Assembly: GCF_900109755.1 (NCBI RefSeq)
Contig: NZ_FOAR01000003.1
Coordinates: 32,594-96,593, forward strand
Direction of reading: 5' to 3'
Origin: Pseudomonas agarici
Lineage (GTDB): Bacteria; Pseudomonadota; Gammaproteobacteria; Pseudomonadales; Pseudomonadaceae
Length of the DNA stretch: 64,000 bases
Shown here: positions 20,426 to 30,385 of the stretch, piece after piece
Position numbering within the stretch: the first letter of the stretch is position 1
Layout of the letters: each line of letters begins with the position of its first letter
Position numbers and translations under genes: made by a program
Notes under the pieces: generated by a model
What the model was told of the DNA's origin: nothing
Database searches by the model: none
Seen by the model: only the letters and a program-made list of their open reading frames with translations

Positions 20426-23161
20426 TTAGCTGATCTGTCCATGGCAATGCTTGTACTTCTTGCCCGAACCGCAGTAGCACAGCTCGTTGCGACCCAACTT
20501 CTGCTCGTTGCGTACAGGAGTGCTGGCCAAGGCCACATCAGCCTCTTCCCCCAGCACTTGCGGCGCTTCCAGACCAGGCGCTTCGGCGTGTTGGAACTGC
20601 ATGCGTTGGGCCAGGGCTTCGGCTTCCTGGCGCAGGCGGGCTTCTTCTTCGACCGGATCTTCGCGGCGCACCTGAACGTGGGACAGCACACGGATCGAGT
20701 CGCGCTTGATCGAATCGAGCAGTTCGGAGAACAGCGTGAACGACTCGCGCTTGTACTCCTGCTTCGGGTTCTTCTGGGCGTAACCGCGCAGGTGAATACC
20801 GTGACGCAGGTGATCCATGGTTGACAGGTGATCTTTCCACAGATCGTCCAGCACACGCAGCACGATCTGTTTTTCAAAGGTTCGCAATGCCTCGGCGCTG
20901 GCCTGATCTTCCTTGTCCTTGTAAGCCGCCAGCAGCTCGTTCAAAAGCTTCTCGCGTAGCGTTTCCTCGTACAGATGATCGTCTTCGTCGAGCCACTGCT
21001 GGATCGGTAGCTTCACGCCGAAATCGGTTTCCAGGGCAGCCTCCAGCCCGGCTACGTCCCACTGCTCCGGCAGCGACTGTGGCGGAATGTGGGCGCTGAC
21101 CGTGGCGTTGAGCACATCCTGGCGGAAGTCGGAGATGGTTTCGCCGATATTATCGGCCGCCAGCAACGTGTTGCGCATGTGATAGATCACTTTACGCTGC
21201 TCGTTGTTAACGTCGTCGAACTCGAGCAGTTGCTTACGGATGTCGAAGTTGCGCCCTTCGACCTTACGCTGGGCCTTTTCAATGGCATTGGTCACCATCC
21301 GGTGCTCAATCGCTTCGCCAGGCTGCATGCCCAGGGCCTTCATGAAGTTCTTCACCCGATCGGAGGCGAAGATGCGCATCAGGCTGTCTTCCAGGGACAG
21401 GTAGAAACGGCTGGAGCCGGCGTCACCCTGGCGACCGGCACGACCACGCAGTTGGTTATCGATACGGCGCGATTCATGACGCTCGGAAGCGATCACCTGC
21501 AAGCCGCCCGACTCAAGCACTTGCTGATGGCGCTTCTGCCAGTCGGCCTTGATCTGGGCAATCTGCTCCGGCGTCGGGTTTTCCAGCGAGGCCACTTCGA
21601 CTTCCCAATTGCCGCCCAGCAGGATATCGGTGCCGCGACCGGCCATGTTGGTGGCAATGGTCAGAGCGCCGGGACGACCGGCCTGGGCAATGATTTCCGC
21701 CTCCTTTTCGTGGAACTTGGCGTTCAGGACCTTGTGCTCGATCCCTTTCTGATTGAGCAGGTTGGACATGTGCTCGGAGGTTTCGATGGTCGCGGTACCC
21801 ACCAGCACCGGACGCCCCTGCTTCAGGGACTCCTCGATATCGGAGATGATTGCTGTGTATTTCTCGTCGGAGGTCAAGAACACCAGGTCGTTGTAGTCCT
21901 TGCGGGCCAGCGGCTTGTTCGGCGGGATGACCATCACCGACAGGCCGTAAATCTGATGGAACTCGAACGCTTCGGTGTCGGCCGTACCGGTCATGCCGGA
22001 CAGCTTGGTGTAGAGACGGAAGTAGTTCTGGAACGTGGTCGATGCCAAGGTCTGGCTTTCGGCCTGGATATTGAGGTTTTCCTTGGCTTCGATGGCCTGG
22101 TGCAGGCCCTCGGACAGACGGCGCCCCGGCATGGTACGGCCAGTGTGCTCGTCGACCAGGACCACCTGGCCATCCTGCACGATGTATTCGACGTTGCGGT
22201 GGAACAACTTGTGCGCACGCAGGCCAGCGTAGACGTGGGTCAGCAGGCCCAGATTGTGCGCCGAGTACAGGCTCTCGCCTTCGGCCAGCAGGCCGACCTG
22301 GGTCAGCATCTCTTCGATGAATTGGTGACCGGCTTCGTTCAGCTCAACCTGGCGAGTCTTTTCGTCGATGGTGAAGTGACCCTCCTTGGTCACCACGCCT
22401 TCGACTTCCTCGATGTGCTGGGTCAGGCGCGGGATCAGCTTATTGATCTCGGTGTACAGGCGCGAACTGTCTTCGGCCTGGCCGGAGATGATCAACGGGG
22501 TACGGGCTTCGTCGATCAAAATAGAGTCGACTTCATCGATCACGGCGAAGTTCAGCTCGCGCTGGAACTTCTCTTCCATGCTGAACGCCATGTTGTCGCG
22601 CAGGTAGTCGAAACCGAATTCGTTGTTGGTACCGTAGGTGATATCGGCGGCATAAGCGGCACGCTTTTCTTCCGGCGGCTGGAATGGCGTGACGACGCCG
22701 ACCGTCAGGCCGAGGAACTCATAGAGTGGACGCATCCAGTTGGCGTCGCGGCGAGCCAGGTAGTCGTTCACCGTCACCACGTGCACGCCCTTGCCGGACA
22801 GTGCATTGAGGTAGACGCCCAGGGTGGCTACCAGGGTTTTACCCTCACCGGTACGCATCTCCGCGATCATGCCTTCATGCAAGGTCATGCCGCCGATCAA
22901 CTGCACGTCGAAGTGGCGCATGCCCATAACACGCTTGCCGGCTTCACGGGCGACCGCAAAGGCTTCCGGCAGAATCTTATCGAGGGTTTCACCTTTGGCT
23001 ATGCGGGCCTTGAACTCTTCGGTCTTGGCGCGCAACTGCTCATCCGAAAGGGCCACCATTTGCTCTTCGAAGGCATTGACGATCTGTACCGTCTTGAGCA
23101 TGCGCTTGATTTCACGCTCGTTCTTGCTTCCAAAAAGTTTCTTTAACAAAGGCGCAAACAT
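20426..23161 (-). CDS. secA: Preprotein translocase ATPase SecA
   Basis: This motor drives proteins through SecYEG. The 911-residue product starts [17 protein letters not shown]. Walker A is [13 protein letters not shown] near residue 105, and [16 protein letters not shown] follows. The second nucleotide-binding fold includes [10 protein letters not shown] and [13 protein letters not shown]-terminal zinc motif [14 protein letters not shown] binds SecB and lipids. The start at 23161 matches the family N-terminus; the GTP-like extension to 23179 adds nothing conserved. No SecM leader peptide is seen upstream, consistent with Pseudomonas. Confidence 0.98.
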   Translation of the reverse strand: MFAPLLKKLFGSKNEREIKRMLKTVQIVNAFEEQMVALSDEQLRAKTEEFKARIAKGETLDKILPEAFAVAREAGKRVMGMRHFDVQLIGGMTLHEGMIAEMRTGEGKTLVATLGVYLNALSGKGVHVVTVNDYLARRDANWMRPLYEFLGLTVGVVTPFQPPEEKRAAYAADITYGTNNEFGFDYLRDNMAFSMEEKFQRELNFAVIDEVDSILIDEARTPLIISGQAEDSSRLYTEINKLIPRLTQHIEEVEGVVTKEGHFTIDEKTRQVELNEAGHQFIEEMLTQVGLLAEGESLYSAHNLGLLTHVYAGLRAHKLFHRNVEYIVQDGQVVLVDEHTGRTMPGRRLSEGLHQAIEAKENLNIQAESQTLASTTFQNYFRLYTKLSGMTGTADTEAFEFHQIYGLSVMVIPPNKPLARKDYNDLVFLTSDEKYTAIISDIEESLKQGRPVLVGTATIETSEHMSNLLNQKGIEHKVLNAKFHEKEAEIIAQAGRPGALTIATNMAGRGTDILLGGNWEVEVASLENPTPEQIAQIKADWQKRHQQVLESGGLQVIASERHESRRIDNQLRGRAGRQGDAGSSRFYLSLEDSLMRIFASDRVKNFMKALGMQPGEAIEHRMVTNAIEKAQRKVEGRNFDIRKQLLEFDDVNNEQRKVIYHMRNTLLAADNIGETISDFRQDVLNATVSAHIPPQSLPEQWDVAGLEAALETDFGVKLPIQQWLDEDDHLYEETLREKLLNELLAAYKDKEDQASAEALRTFEKQIVLRVLDDLWKDHLSTMDHLRHGIHLRGYAQKNPKQEYKRESFTLFSELLDSIKRDSIRVLSHVQVRREDPVEEEARLRQEAEALAQRMQFQHAEAPGLEAPQVLGEEADVALASTPVRNEQKLGRNELCYCGSGKKYKHCHGQIS

Positions 23162-23468
23162 ATCGGCAGGTTCTTCCACACATAGGGATGGAGGGCGGCC
23201 CCGTGAGTCGCCCGAGCAGCCCTCATGGCCGCATGCGAACGAGCATTCTACCCGGAAACGATGGTGAGGAAAGTGGCGTTATTCCACGATGCTGGCACAG
23301 CGCTTTGACGGGGCCACTCTAAAATAAGGTCTTTTTCCCGAACTTCAAGCTATCAAGCCCGGAAACTGGTTGCAGACTGTAGGAGCAAAGCCGGTCTGCA
23401 TCAATGGGCGCGGCTGGCCTGGTCGTTTCTGCTACCATGACGGCTCTGTTACTTCAGGTGTCTGAATC
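23162..23468. other. Divergent intergenic region secA / dciA
   Basis: These 307 bases are expected to hold promoters for both secA and dciA. The stretch CTGTAGGAGCAAAGCCGG at 23377-23394 resembles half of the REP-type palindromes scattered in P. fluorescens genomes, but the matching second arm is not convincing. Nothing else is recognised. Confidence 0.4.
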
Positions 23469-23924
23469 ATGGCATTTCGCCCTCTTCCCGCCCGGGCACC
23501 CGCCGTCCTGCTTCGCGAGGCCAAACCGCTGAAAGCGATTTTCAGTCATGCCCAACGCCTGGCTCACCTGCAACGCCTGGTGGAAAGCCAACTGCAGCCA
23601 GCGGCACGCGAACACTGCCATGTGGCTTCCTGGCGCGAAGGCAGCCTGCTGCTGATCGTCACCGACGGGCACTGGGCGACCCGCCTGCGCTACCAGCAAA
23701 AACGCCTGCAACGACAATTGCAAGCGTTCGACGTGTTCATCGGCCTGACCCGCATCCTGTTCAAGGTACAACCACCGACCGTCCAGCAGGGCGCGGCGGG
23801 CCACACCATGGACCTGTCAATCAATGCCGCGCAAACCATCCAGGAAACGGCCGAGGGCATCAACGACCCCAACCTGCGCGCGGCCCTCGAACGCCTGGCC
23901 AGCCACGCCCGGCCCAAGGCCTGA
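23469..23924 (+). CDS. dciA: DciA (DUF721) replicative helicase loader-like protein
   Basis: A 151-residue DUF721 protein. The N-terminal KH-like domain holds the family signature around HCHVASWREGSLLLIVTDGHWATRLRYQ, with the Trp-Ala-Leu/Arg core of DciA. A predicted disordered or helical tail runs from residue ~105. DciA loads DnaB in bacteria without DnaC/DnaI, the usual state in Pseudomonas. It is divergent from secA, its common neighbour. Function is inferred from family knowledge. Confidence 0.85.
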   Translation: MAFRPLPARAPAVLLREAKPLKAIFSHAQRLAHLQRLVESQLQPAAREHCHVASWREGSLLLIVTDGHWATRLRYQQKRLQRQLQAFDVFIGLTRILFKVQPPTVQQGAAGHTMDLSINAAQTIQETAEGINDPNLRAALERLASHARPKA

Positions 23925-23928
23925 ACAC

Positions 23929-25416
23929 TCAACGGCGCTTATTGCCGCCGAGCAACGAGCCCATCAAACCGCGTACCAACTGGCGTCCCAGCTGATTGGC
24001 GGCCTGGCGCATGGCGGACTTCAGCGCCTGCCCCGTCGCCGTGCCGAGGAACTCGCCGGCCTTGTCGGCCAAGCTCGGCTCCTGGCCCGCCACTTCGTCG
24101 GTAGGTGCCGGTGCTTCGCTAATCGGCGCCTTGCGCGCTATCAGGATTTCATAGGCCGACTCACGGTCGACAGGCTTGTCATAACGACCGAGCAGGGCCG
24201 ACCCGGCAATCAGGGCCGCCCGCTCGGCTTCGCTCAACGGCCCGATACGCGATTGCGGCGGCGCGATCAGCACCCGCTGGACCCTTTGCGGCGTGCCCTT
24301 GTCCTGCAAGGTACCCACCAACGCCTCGCCGATCCCCAGTTCGGTCAATACCGCCAGGGCCTCGAACGCCGGATTGGGCCGAAAACCCTCGGCGACCGCC
24401 CGTAGCGATTTCTGTTCCCGAGCGGTAAAGGCCCGCAGCCCGTGCTGAATTCGCAACCCCAACTGCGCCAGGATCGCATCGGGAAGGTCACCTGGCGACT
24501 GCGTGACGAAGTACACCCCGACGCCTTTCGAGCGAATCAGCCGGACCACCTGCTCCAACCGATCCTGCAAGGCTTTCGGGGTACCGGCGAACAACAGGTG
24601 TGCTTCATCGAAGAACAGCGCCAACAGCGGCTTGTCGGCATCGCCACGCTCGGGCAATTGCTCGAACAGCTCAGCGAGTAGCCACAGCAGGAACGTTGCG
24701 TAGACCTTGGGCGCTTCGTGCACCAGGCGGCTGGCATCGAGCAGATGAATCTGTCCACGCCCGTCGCCCGTCGCCCGCAAGATATCCTCCAACTGCAAAG
24801 CCGGCTCGCCGAACAGCGCTTCGGCGCCCTGCTGCTCCAGGGTCGCCAGGCGCCGCAGCAGCGCCTGGCTGGAAGCCGCAGTCATCAGGGCGGCGTCCTC
24901 GCCCAACAACTGCGGATGGTCCTTGAGGTGATTGAGCAGCGCCTTGAGGTCCTTCAGGTCGAGCAACAACAGACCTTCGCGATCAGCCACCTTGAACGCG
25001 GCATATAAAGCCGACTGCTGGCTGTCCGTCAGTTCCAGCAACGCACCGATCAGTAGCGGCCCCATTTCGCTCAGGGTCGTGCGCAACGGATGGCCGGATT
25101 GTCCATGAATATCCCACAAGGTTACCGGATAGGCCCTGGCCTGGTAATTCAGCCAAGGCATGCCGGCGATCCGCTCGGCCACCTTGCCCTGGGGATCGCC
25201 CGGCGCGCCCAGGCCACACAGATCACCTTTGATATCCGCCGCGAACACCGCGACCCCGGCATCGCTGAAGGCTTCGGCCAGGCGTTGCAAGGTCACCGTC
25301 TTGCCGGTCCCGGTGGCCCCGGCGACCAAGCCGTGACGGTTGGCCAGGCGCATCGCCTGACCGATGGGTTGAGCCATCGGGTCGGCGCCGAAAACAAGTT
25401 GTGCAGGATCCGTCAT
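23929..25416 (-). CDS. HerA-like helicase, DUF853 (YjgR) family ATPase
   Basis: A 495-residue P-loop ATPase of the DUF853/YjgR group. Walker A is GATGTGKTVTLQ near residue 40. FAADIKGDLCGLG follows, Walker B is LALFFDEAHLLF, and a downstream sensor region reads GVGVYFVTQSPGDLPDAILAQLG. This is HerA/FtsK-like topology. The role in the cell is not established; HerA relatives process DNA ends. The ATG at 25416 has GGGTGA upstream. It is convergent with dciA, with a gap of only 4 bases. Confidence 0.85.
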   Translation of the reverse strand: MTDPAQLVFGADPMAQPIGQAMRLANRHGLVAGATGTGKTVTLQRLAEAFSDAGVAVFAADIKGDLCGLGAPGDPQGKVAERIAGMPWLNYQARAYPVTLWDIHGQSGHPLRTTLSEMGPLLIGALLELTDSQQSALYAAFKVADREGLLLLDLKDLKALLNHLKDHPQLLGEDAALMTAASSQALLRRLATLEQQGAEALFGEPALQLEDILRATGDGRGQIHLLDASRLVHEAPKVYATFLLWLLAELFEQLPERGDADKPLLALFFDEAHLLFAGTPKALQDRLEQVVRLIRSKGVGVYFVTQSPGDLPDAILAQLGLRIQHGLRAFTAREQKSLRAVAEGFRPNPAFEALAVLTELGIGEALVGTLQDKGTPQRVQRVLIAPPQSRIGPLSEAERAALIAGSALLGRYDKPVDRESAYEILIARKAPISEAPAPTDEVAGQEPSLADKAGEFLGTATGQALKSAMRQAANQLGRQLVRGLMGSLLGGNKRR

Positions 25417-25450
25417 GTCGTCACCCAAGGTGAGTCGCTGAGACAAGTCT

Positions 25451-25648
25451 CTAGCATTTTAGCGGACCGGGGGACACATCGATGAAAATCGTCTCGGACT
25501 CAGCTTGCAACTGCTGCCAGAGCTCGGCGGCACCGGGAAACGCGGTGCCGTGCTCACGACTCATGGCTTCGGGGTCATAGCGGCTCAGACAGCCTTCCCC
25601 CAGGGTCGGCGGTGCCCTGGAGGTGGCCTTGTCGAGTGGATCGCTCAT
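25451..25648 (-). CDS. Hypothetical small protein (65 residues)
   Basis: This ORF starts MSDPLDKATSRAPPTLGEGCL and ends FIDVSPGPLKC. The ATG at 25648 is preceded by GGAG at eight bases; a TTG one codon earlier is less likely. It fits neatly between the purU stop (25679) and the DUF853 gene (25416), on the same strand as both. The sequence has normal composition for this genome, no signal peptide and no recognised domain. I think it is real, with unknown function. Confidence 0.6.
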   Translation of the reverse strand: MSDPLDKATSRAPPTLGEGCLSRYDPEAMSREHGTAFPGAAELWQQLQAESETIFIDVSPGPLKC

Positions 25649-25678
25649 CAATAAAGCTCCAGGACCGTCGACAGGCGG

Positions 25679-26527
25679 TCAGAACACCACTGTCTTGTTA
25701 CCGTGCACCAGCACACGGTCTTCCAGGTGATAACGCAAGCCACGGGCCAGCACCATCTTCTCGACATCGCGACCGAAACGCACCATGTCCTCGATGCTAT
25801 CACTGTGGCTCACACGCACCACATCCTGTTCGATGATCGGGCCGGCATCCAGTTCTTCGGTCACGTAATGACACGTCGCGCCGATCAGCTTCACCCCGCG
25901 CAGGGATGCTTGGTGGTAAGGCTTGGCGCCGACGAAGGAAGGCAGGAAGCTGTGGTGGATATTGATGACCTTGTGCGCGTACTCGCTGCACAGTGCCGGC
26001 GGCAAGATCTGCATGTAGCGCGCCAGCACCACCACATCGGCGTCATGATGCTTGACCAGGCGTGACACTTCGGCGAATGCCGGCGCCTTATCCTGCGGGT
26101 TCACCGGTACATAGTAATAGGGAATACCGTGCCACTCGACCATCCGGCGCAGGTCGTTGTGGTTGGAAATCACGCAGGCGATCTCGCAATCAAGTTCATC
26201 ACTGTGCCAGCGGTGCAACAAGTCGGCCAGGCAATGGGATTCGCGGCTGGCCATCAAGACCACGCGCTTCTTCTGTTCGGTATCGGTGATGCGCCAAGTC
26301 ATGGAGAACTCTTCGGCGATCGGTGCAAATGCCTCGCGAAAAGCCTCCAAACCAAACGGCAGACTGTCGGCACGGATCTCGTGACGCATAAAGAACCAGC
26401 CGCTGAGGTTGTCGGAGTGATGGCTCGCTTCGGTGATCCAACCGTTATAAAACGCCAGAAAGTTACTGACTTTGGCAACGATGCCAACGCGGTCGGGACA
26501 AGCGATCACCAGCCGGAAAGTGCGCAT
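25679..26527 (-). CDS. purU: Formyltetrahydrofolate deformylase PurU
   Basis: PurU hydrolyses 10-formyl-THF to formate and THF, balancing one-carbon pools and supplying formate to PurT. The 282-residue product has an N-terminal ACT domain (FRLVIACPDRVGIVAKVSNFL) and a C-terminal formyltransferase-like hydrolase domain (VVLMASRESHCLADLLHRW, VISNHNDLR, INIHHSFLPSFVGAKPYHQA, GATCHYVTEELDAGPIIEQ) containing the catalytic Asn, His and Asp. The ATG at 26527 matches the family start; the frame upstream to 26614 is noncoding. It is divergent from mvaT. Confidence 0.95.
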   Translation of the reverse strand: MRTFRLVIACPDRVGIVAKVSNFLAFYNGWITEASHHSDNLSGWFFMRHEIRADSLPFGLEAFREAFAPIAEEFSMTWRITDTEQKKRVVLMASRESHCLADLLHRWHSDELDCEIACVISNHNDLRRMVEWHGIPYYYVPVNPQDKAPAFAEVSRLVKHHDADVVVLARYMQILPPALCSEYAHKVINIHHSFLPSFVGAKPYHQASLRGVKLIGATCHYVTEELDAGPIIEQDVVRVSHSDSIEDMVRFGRDVEKMVLARGLRYHLEDRVLVHGNKTVVF

Positions 26528-26800
26528 GAGGGGGGAACTCCAAAACTTCACAAAGGTCGCCATTCTAGCGACTACACGGCAAAACTGCAGTATTCCTTGC
26601 ACTGTGCGCGGCAACAGGCAATTTGTGGGACCAACAGCATCACAACGCTCGCGGCGGCAACTGAAACAGCCAGCAGTTTGGATAGTTCAACGGACCGTTC
26701 GCGGGACTATTTTCGGGCGTCCCGAGCAGAATATCTAACAGGCGTCCATCGCGTCTCCGCAAAGTTCAAAAATTAAATGCAACAAACATTCGCTTAAATG

Positions 26801-26829
26801 TTTACTTGGGCAAACTGTCTGACTATTAT
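26801..26829 (+). promoter_or_regulatory. Candidate mvaT promoter in an AT-rich intergenic region
   Basis: TTTACT (26801-26806) and TATTAT (26824-26829) are separated by exactly 17 bases, 45 bases before the mvaT ATG. The 347-base purU-mvaT gap is markedly AT-rich near this point (26750-26830). That suits binding by H-NS-type proteins, so autoregulation is plausible. I see nothing else in the gap. Confidence 0.55.
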
Positions 26830-26874
26830 TGCGCCACTGCAACCCTCATACACGACTCACATAAGGTAGTCCCC

Positions 26875-27252
26875 ATGTCTCTGATCAACAAATACCGCGC
26901 CGTACAAGAAAACATCGAAGCACTGAAAGCAGAAATGGCAGCCATGGAAAAAGACGGCGCCCTGAAAAAAGAAATGGAATTCGAAAAAGAACTGCGCGCC
27001 CTGCTGGCTAAACATGCCAAGTCGCTGCGCGACTGCCAACTGATCCTGGACCCACAGGCCAAAGAAAAGGCCCCACGTGGCGGCGCGGTAAAAACCACCG
27101 GTGCCAAGCGCGCGCGCAAGGTCAAGCAGTACAAAAACCCACACAATGGTGAAGTCATCGAAACCAAAGGTGGCAACCACAAGACTCTGAAAGAGTGGAA
27201 AGCCAAGTGGGGCGGTGACGTGGTTGAAGGCTGGGCCACTCTGCTGGGCTAA
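26875..27252 (+). CDS. mvaT: H-NS-like nucleoid protein of the MvaT family
   Basis: A 125-residue xenogeneic silencer that binds AT-rich DNA and represses horizontally acquired genes. An N-terminal coiled-coil oligomerisation region (residues ~1-60) is followed by a flexible linker. The C-terminal DNA-binding domain holds the AT-pincer loop (VIETKGGNHKTLKEWKAKWG). The start MSLINKYRAV at 26875 is the family start, with AAGG upstream; the frame back to 26806 overlaps the promoter. It is monocistronic between promoter and terminator. MvaT is restricted to Pseudomonas and relatives and supports the taxonomic call. Confidence 0.95.
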   Translation: MSLINKYRAVQENIEALKAEMAAMEKDGALKKEMEFEKELRALLAKHAKSLRDCQLILDPQAKEKAPRGGAVKTTGAKRARKVKQYKNPHNGEVIETKGGNHKTLKEWKAKWGGDVVEGWATLLG

Positions 27253-27287
27253 GCAAAATACCCGTCGCCAAGCTTTTTGCGATGTAG

Positions 27288-27315
27288 AAAAAACGCCAGC
27301 TTGCTGGCGTTTTTT
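27288..27315 (+). terminator. Rho-independent terminator after mvaT
   Basis: A perfect 13-bp inverted repeat (AAAAAACGCCAGC / GCTGGCGTTTTTT) with a 2-base loop lies 36 bases past the mvaT stop. It is symmetrical, so it can also serve sbcB from the other strand. Confidence 0.92.
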
Positions 27316-27341
27316 ATTACTTCGATTTAATCCCTCGTCAG

Positions 27342-28778
27342 TCAATCCAACTGAATGTTAAAACGAGCGTACAAAGAGTGCGCATGGCGCTGCCACTCGC
27401 CGAGCACTTGCGCCTGCTCGGGCGTGGCATTGGCTAAACAGCTCGCAAGCGCGTCGCTAAACCCCGCCAGGGTATTAGGCGCGCCCCAGCTCGACTCACT
27501 CAGGCGTCGCCGACAGAATGTCTGCCAACGCTGTTGCTCTTCTTCGCTCAAGCTATCGGGAAAGTTACGTGCACGATAACGGAATAATAATTCCGGCAAG
27601 CGAGCATCATCGAAAGGCCAGTGCTCCCGCGCCAATTGCTCCGGCCCCGCGCCGCGCACTTGTTCACATAAGCGGCGGTCGCGATCGCCAAGAAAACCAT
27701 CGTATAACTGCTGCTCCGGATCTTCGCTGGGGGTGAAGTCTTCTATCGCATAAACCGCCTGGACTTTATCCCGCCAAACTTGCTGTGTGTCATTAAGCCG
27801 CAGGCGACGGGTCTCATAGAGTGCCATGTCGAGTTGCAGACGCTGCTGATCTTCTGCCCGTAAAACCGCCATCGGCGCCACGACCGGACAGCGGTTGACG
27901 TAAATTAACTTGAGCGGCACCGGCAATTGTCCATCAATCATGTTCTCGCGACGGGTGTACAGATGCTGTCGCAGCGATTCTGTATCCAGGTCCAGCAGCG
28001 GCTGCGGGTCGTGATGTAAGTCACAGACGATCAGCGCATTGCGATTGCGCGGATGCCAGGCCAGTGGCAGGACTACGCCCAGATAGTTGCGAGCGGCGGA
28101 AAAACGCCCGGAGATATGCACCATAGGCTGCAACAGGCGAATCTGCTCCAGCACCCGCTGCTTGCTACGCAATTGAAAGAGCCAGTCATACAACTTCGGT
28201 TGCTTTTCACGAATCAGCCGCGCCAGAGCAATAGTCGCGCGAACATCGGACAAGGCTTCGTGGGCATGACCATGATCGATGCCATTGGCGGCGGTCAGTC
28301 GCTCCAGCCTTAACGTCACTCGCCCCTCTTCCTCCGGCCAGACAATACCCTGGGGTCGTAGTGCGTAGGCGGCACGTACCACGTCGATCAGGTCCCAACG
28401 ACTATTGCCGCCCTGCCATTCCCGCGCATAGGGATCGAAGAAGTTCCGGTACAGGCTGTAGCGGGTCACTTCGTCATCAAAGCGCAGGGTGTTGTAGCCC
28501 GCCCCACAGGTTCCCGGTTGCGCCAGTTGGGCGTGCACGCGGGTCATGAAGTCGGCCTCTGCCAACCCCTGACCGGCAAGCTGCGAGGGTGTGATACCGG
28601 TAATCATACAGGCCGCCGGATGCGGCAGGATATCCTCGCCGGGCTGGCAGTAGAGATTGACCGGCGTGTCGATCTCATTGAGCTCGGCATCGGTACGGAT
28701 GCCCGCCACCTGCAGCGCGCGGTCGCTGCGCGGATTAATCCCAGTGGTTTCGTAGTCGTACCAGAAGATAGAGGTCAC
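27342..28778 (-). CDS. sbcB: Exodeoxyribonuclease I SbcB
   Basis: A 3'-5' exonuclease on single-stranded DNA used in recombination and mismatch repair. The 478-residue product starts VTSIFWYDYETTG. The DnaQ-like motifs are ExoI (YDYETTGINP), ExoII (GYNTLRFDDEVTRY) and ExoIII (HEALSDVRATIALA), followed by the SH3-like and C-terminal ExoI domains. The GTG at 28778 has AGGA seven bases upstream; the ORF continues to 28850 but that part is not conserved. It is convergent with mvaT. Confidence 0.95.
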   Translation of the reverse strand: MTSIFWYDYETTGINPRSDRALQVAGIRTDAELNEIDTPVNLYCQPGEDILPHPAACMITGITPSQLAGQGLAEADFMTRVHAQLAQPGTCGAGYNTLRFDDEVTRYSLYRNFFDPYAREWQGGNSRWDLIDVVRAAYALRPQGIVWPEEEGRVTLRLERLTAANGIDHGHAHEALSDVRATIALARLIREKQPKLYDWLFQLRSKQRVLEQIRLLQPMVHISGRFSAARNYLGVVLPLAWHPRNRNALIVCDLHHDPQPLLDLDTESLRQHLYTRRENMIDGQLPVPLKLIYVNRCPVVAPMAVLRAEDQQRLQLDMALYETRRLRLNDTQQVWRDKVQAVYAIEDFTPSEDPEQQLYDGFLGDRDRRLCEQVRGAGPEQLAREHWPFDDARLPELLFRYRARNFPDSLSEEEQQRWQTFCRRRLSESSWGAPNTLAGFSDALASCLANATPEQAQVLGEWQRHAHSLYARFNIQLD

Positions 28779-28919
28779 GGCTGGTTCCTGAACAGAAGAC
28801 CGAGCCAGTCTAGGCGCTTGACCGCCCTTGGGGCCAGTCGCCCGGTACAACTTATATTGACAATCGATTACAGAGTACGGTTGCTTAGGCCGGCGGCGTT
28901 GGCTAGAGGCGAAGCCCTG

Positions 28920-29262
28920 CGCTTGGCGGCAGTGGCCAGGGCCTGAAGTTCAACCTGTTGCGTGGATTTCGCGAAGGCGACAGCCTACGCCAGATCGACG
29001 GGAACACTACCGCCCGGCAGATTACCAAGCCGCCGCCAGCCAGGTCCTGGCCCGATACAGACGCTGCCCGAAACCCTCGCCGGCTGCCGCACGGTCGACT
29101 ACCGAATGACCGGGCCAACCGCCATGGGCGCCTCAACGCCCAGGGCGCTCCCGTCCTCGATGGGCGCCCACGCGAACTCGGTGCCGAACCGGTCAGTCGC
29201 TACCTCAGTTGGAAAAAGCCGAGGCTCTCTGCAGCAGGCGGACTTCCCTACTATTTATGCCG
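28920..29262 (+). pseudogene. Remnant of a DUF58 (MoxR-associated) gene
   Basis: In the 476-base gap between sbcB and the PilZ gene, one plus-strand frame reads SGQGLKFNLLRGFREGDSLRQID then NTTARQ. This matches the DUF58 signature (xGLEFxxLRxYxxGDxLRxIDWxxxAR) apart from Trp to Gly. About 60 codons on, the same frame reads RHGRLNAQGAPVLDGRPREL and VSRYLSWKKPR, like the C-terminal end of such proteins. Most of the middle is missing and no start or upstream domain is present. In P. aeruginosa a moxR-DUF58-BatA-like operon lies near sbcB (from memory). I read this as the scar of a deletion of that operon. Confidence 0.6.
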
Positions 29263-29614
29263 AAGCTTCCAACGGGTAAAAGCTGAAGTAGTGTTGCAAC
29301 GCACTCACCAGCTTGTGATACGCCTCGGGAGGCTCGGACAGGGCAAAGCCCGAGTCGTAATAACCCGGCGTCGCCTCTTCATGGGACCAGAGGCAGCGGC
29401 CATTCAGATCGATAAGCTGGACCGTGTCATCGGGACCGGGGAGTTTCAATTGCAGTTTGAAGTCCGCCTTCACCAATAACGGCAACTGGCTGATCAACAT
29501 CAGCCCCTCGTCGGAAACATTACCCAAATAGCCAATGGGCTTGTCGGTGAAGCGATTGAACACTTGCAGAAAATACGGCAGCTGGTGCCGTTCGATACGA
29601 CGGTCAGTAGGCAT
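29255..29614 (-). CDS. PilZ domain protein
   Basis: A 119-residue stand-alone PilZ domain. The c-di-GMP-binding RxxxR is present as RRIERHQL near the N-terminus. The second motif normally reads (D/N)xSxxG; here it is NVSDEGLML, with Asp then Glu-Gly, a close variant. The beta-barrel continues to SGFALSEPPEAYHKLVSAL. It probably acts as a c-di-GMP effector or adaptor. Its stop meets the end of the DUF58 remnant on the other strand. Confidence 0.85.
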   Translation of the reverse strand: MPTDRRIERHQLPYFLQVFNRFTDKPIGYLGNVSDEGLMLISQLPLLVKADFKLQLKLPGPDDTVQLIDLNGRCLWSHEEATPGYYDSGFALSEPPEAYHKLVSALQHYFSFYPLEASA

Positions 29615-29841
29615 GTTGGTGATCGCTATACAAGGTCATTCAGCATGACCGCGCTAGTGCTTCGGAGCAGGACCGGCGGGTCCGCTCTCCCTTGGCCTCG
29701 GCGCGACGGCAGCGGATCGCCCTATCGCATTACATCTACCGAGCCATGGCTTTCAACTCAAATGAATTGATAAAACTTAAACCATACTCTCCGAACTGTA
29801 GCTGAAAGCTGGCAGAGAGCCAGCTCATATTGCAACCATCA

Positions 29842-30216
29842 TCAAAAAGTCGCCGATGTCGGCTGGGCCGGGGTTGCACCATCGGCATGCCCAAGCTGAC
29901 GCAGGGTCTCCAGGCGGGCCTGGGCACGGTAGGCATACTCGCTGGAGGGGAACTGACTAATGATGAAACGATAGGTCTGTGCCGCGTCGACGAACAGCTT
30001 CTGACGCTCCAGGCACTGACCGCGCAACATCGACACTTCCGGCTGAACATAGGAGCGGGAGCGACTCTCACGGTCGACCTGAGACAACTGTAGCATCACG
30101 TCTTCGCAATTACCGCGATCATAAGAACGGTAGGCATTGTTCAGGTGGCTGTTCATCGACCAGCGGGTGCAACCGACGACACTGGCGGCCAAGACTAAAA
30201 CGAGCAAAATTCGCAT
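29842..30216 (-). CDS. Small TPR-like lipoprotein
   Basis: A 124-residue lipoprotein. The lipobox is at residues ~13-16 (SVVGC after MRILLVLVLAA), with mature Cys16. The remainder (HLNNAYRSYDRGNCEDVMLQLSQ, MLRGQCLERQKLFVDAAQTYRFI) fits two degenerate tetratricopeptide helices, and a Pro/Ala-rich tail ends the protein. The ATG at 30216 has AGGAG seven bases upstream; the frame back to 30327 is rejected. The residue after Cys is Thr, not Asp, so outer-membrane sorting is expected. Function unknown. Confidence 0.82.
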   Translation of the reverse strand: MRILLVLVLAASVVGCTRWSMNSHLNNAYRSYDRGNCEDVMLQLSQVDRESRSRSYVQPEVSMLRGQCLERQKLFVDAAQTYRFIISQFPSSEYAYRAQARLETLRQLGHADGATPAQPTSATF

Positions 30217-30385
30217 GGGTATCTCCTGTTCTTGGCAGGGTATCGACCCGTCGACGAAAATCTTCAGAGTGTTCCTCAAGCGACCTATCCGAAAAATTCT
30301 TCGCTGAAAAGTAGTGCAAATGAACAATGACTACAGCACAGGACCATAGTAGCCTCTCGTTGCGCTTGAACTCAGGAGTCTCTGC

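Noticed and set aside
21089..23146. A 685-codon plus-strand frame opposite secA
   Set aside because: It is the antisense shadow of SecA; high GC makes long open antisense frames common. The minus-strand frame has all SecA motifs.
20426..23468. Search for a SecM arrest peptide and lpxC upstream of secA
   Set aside because: No such ORF is present; the upstream gene is the divergent dciA.
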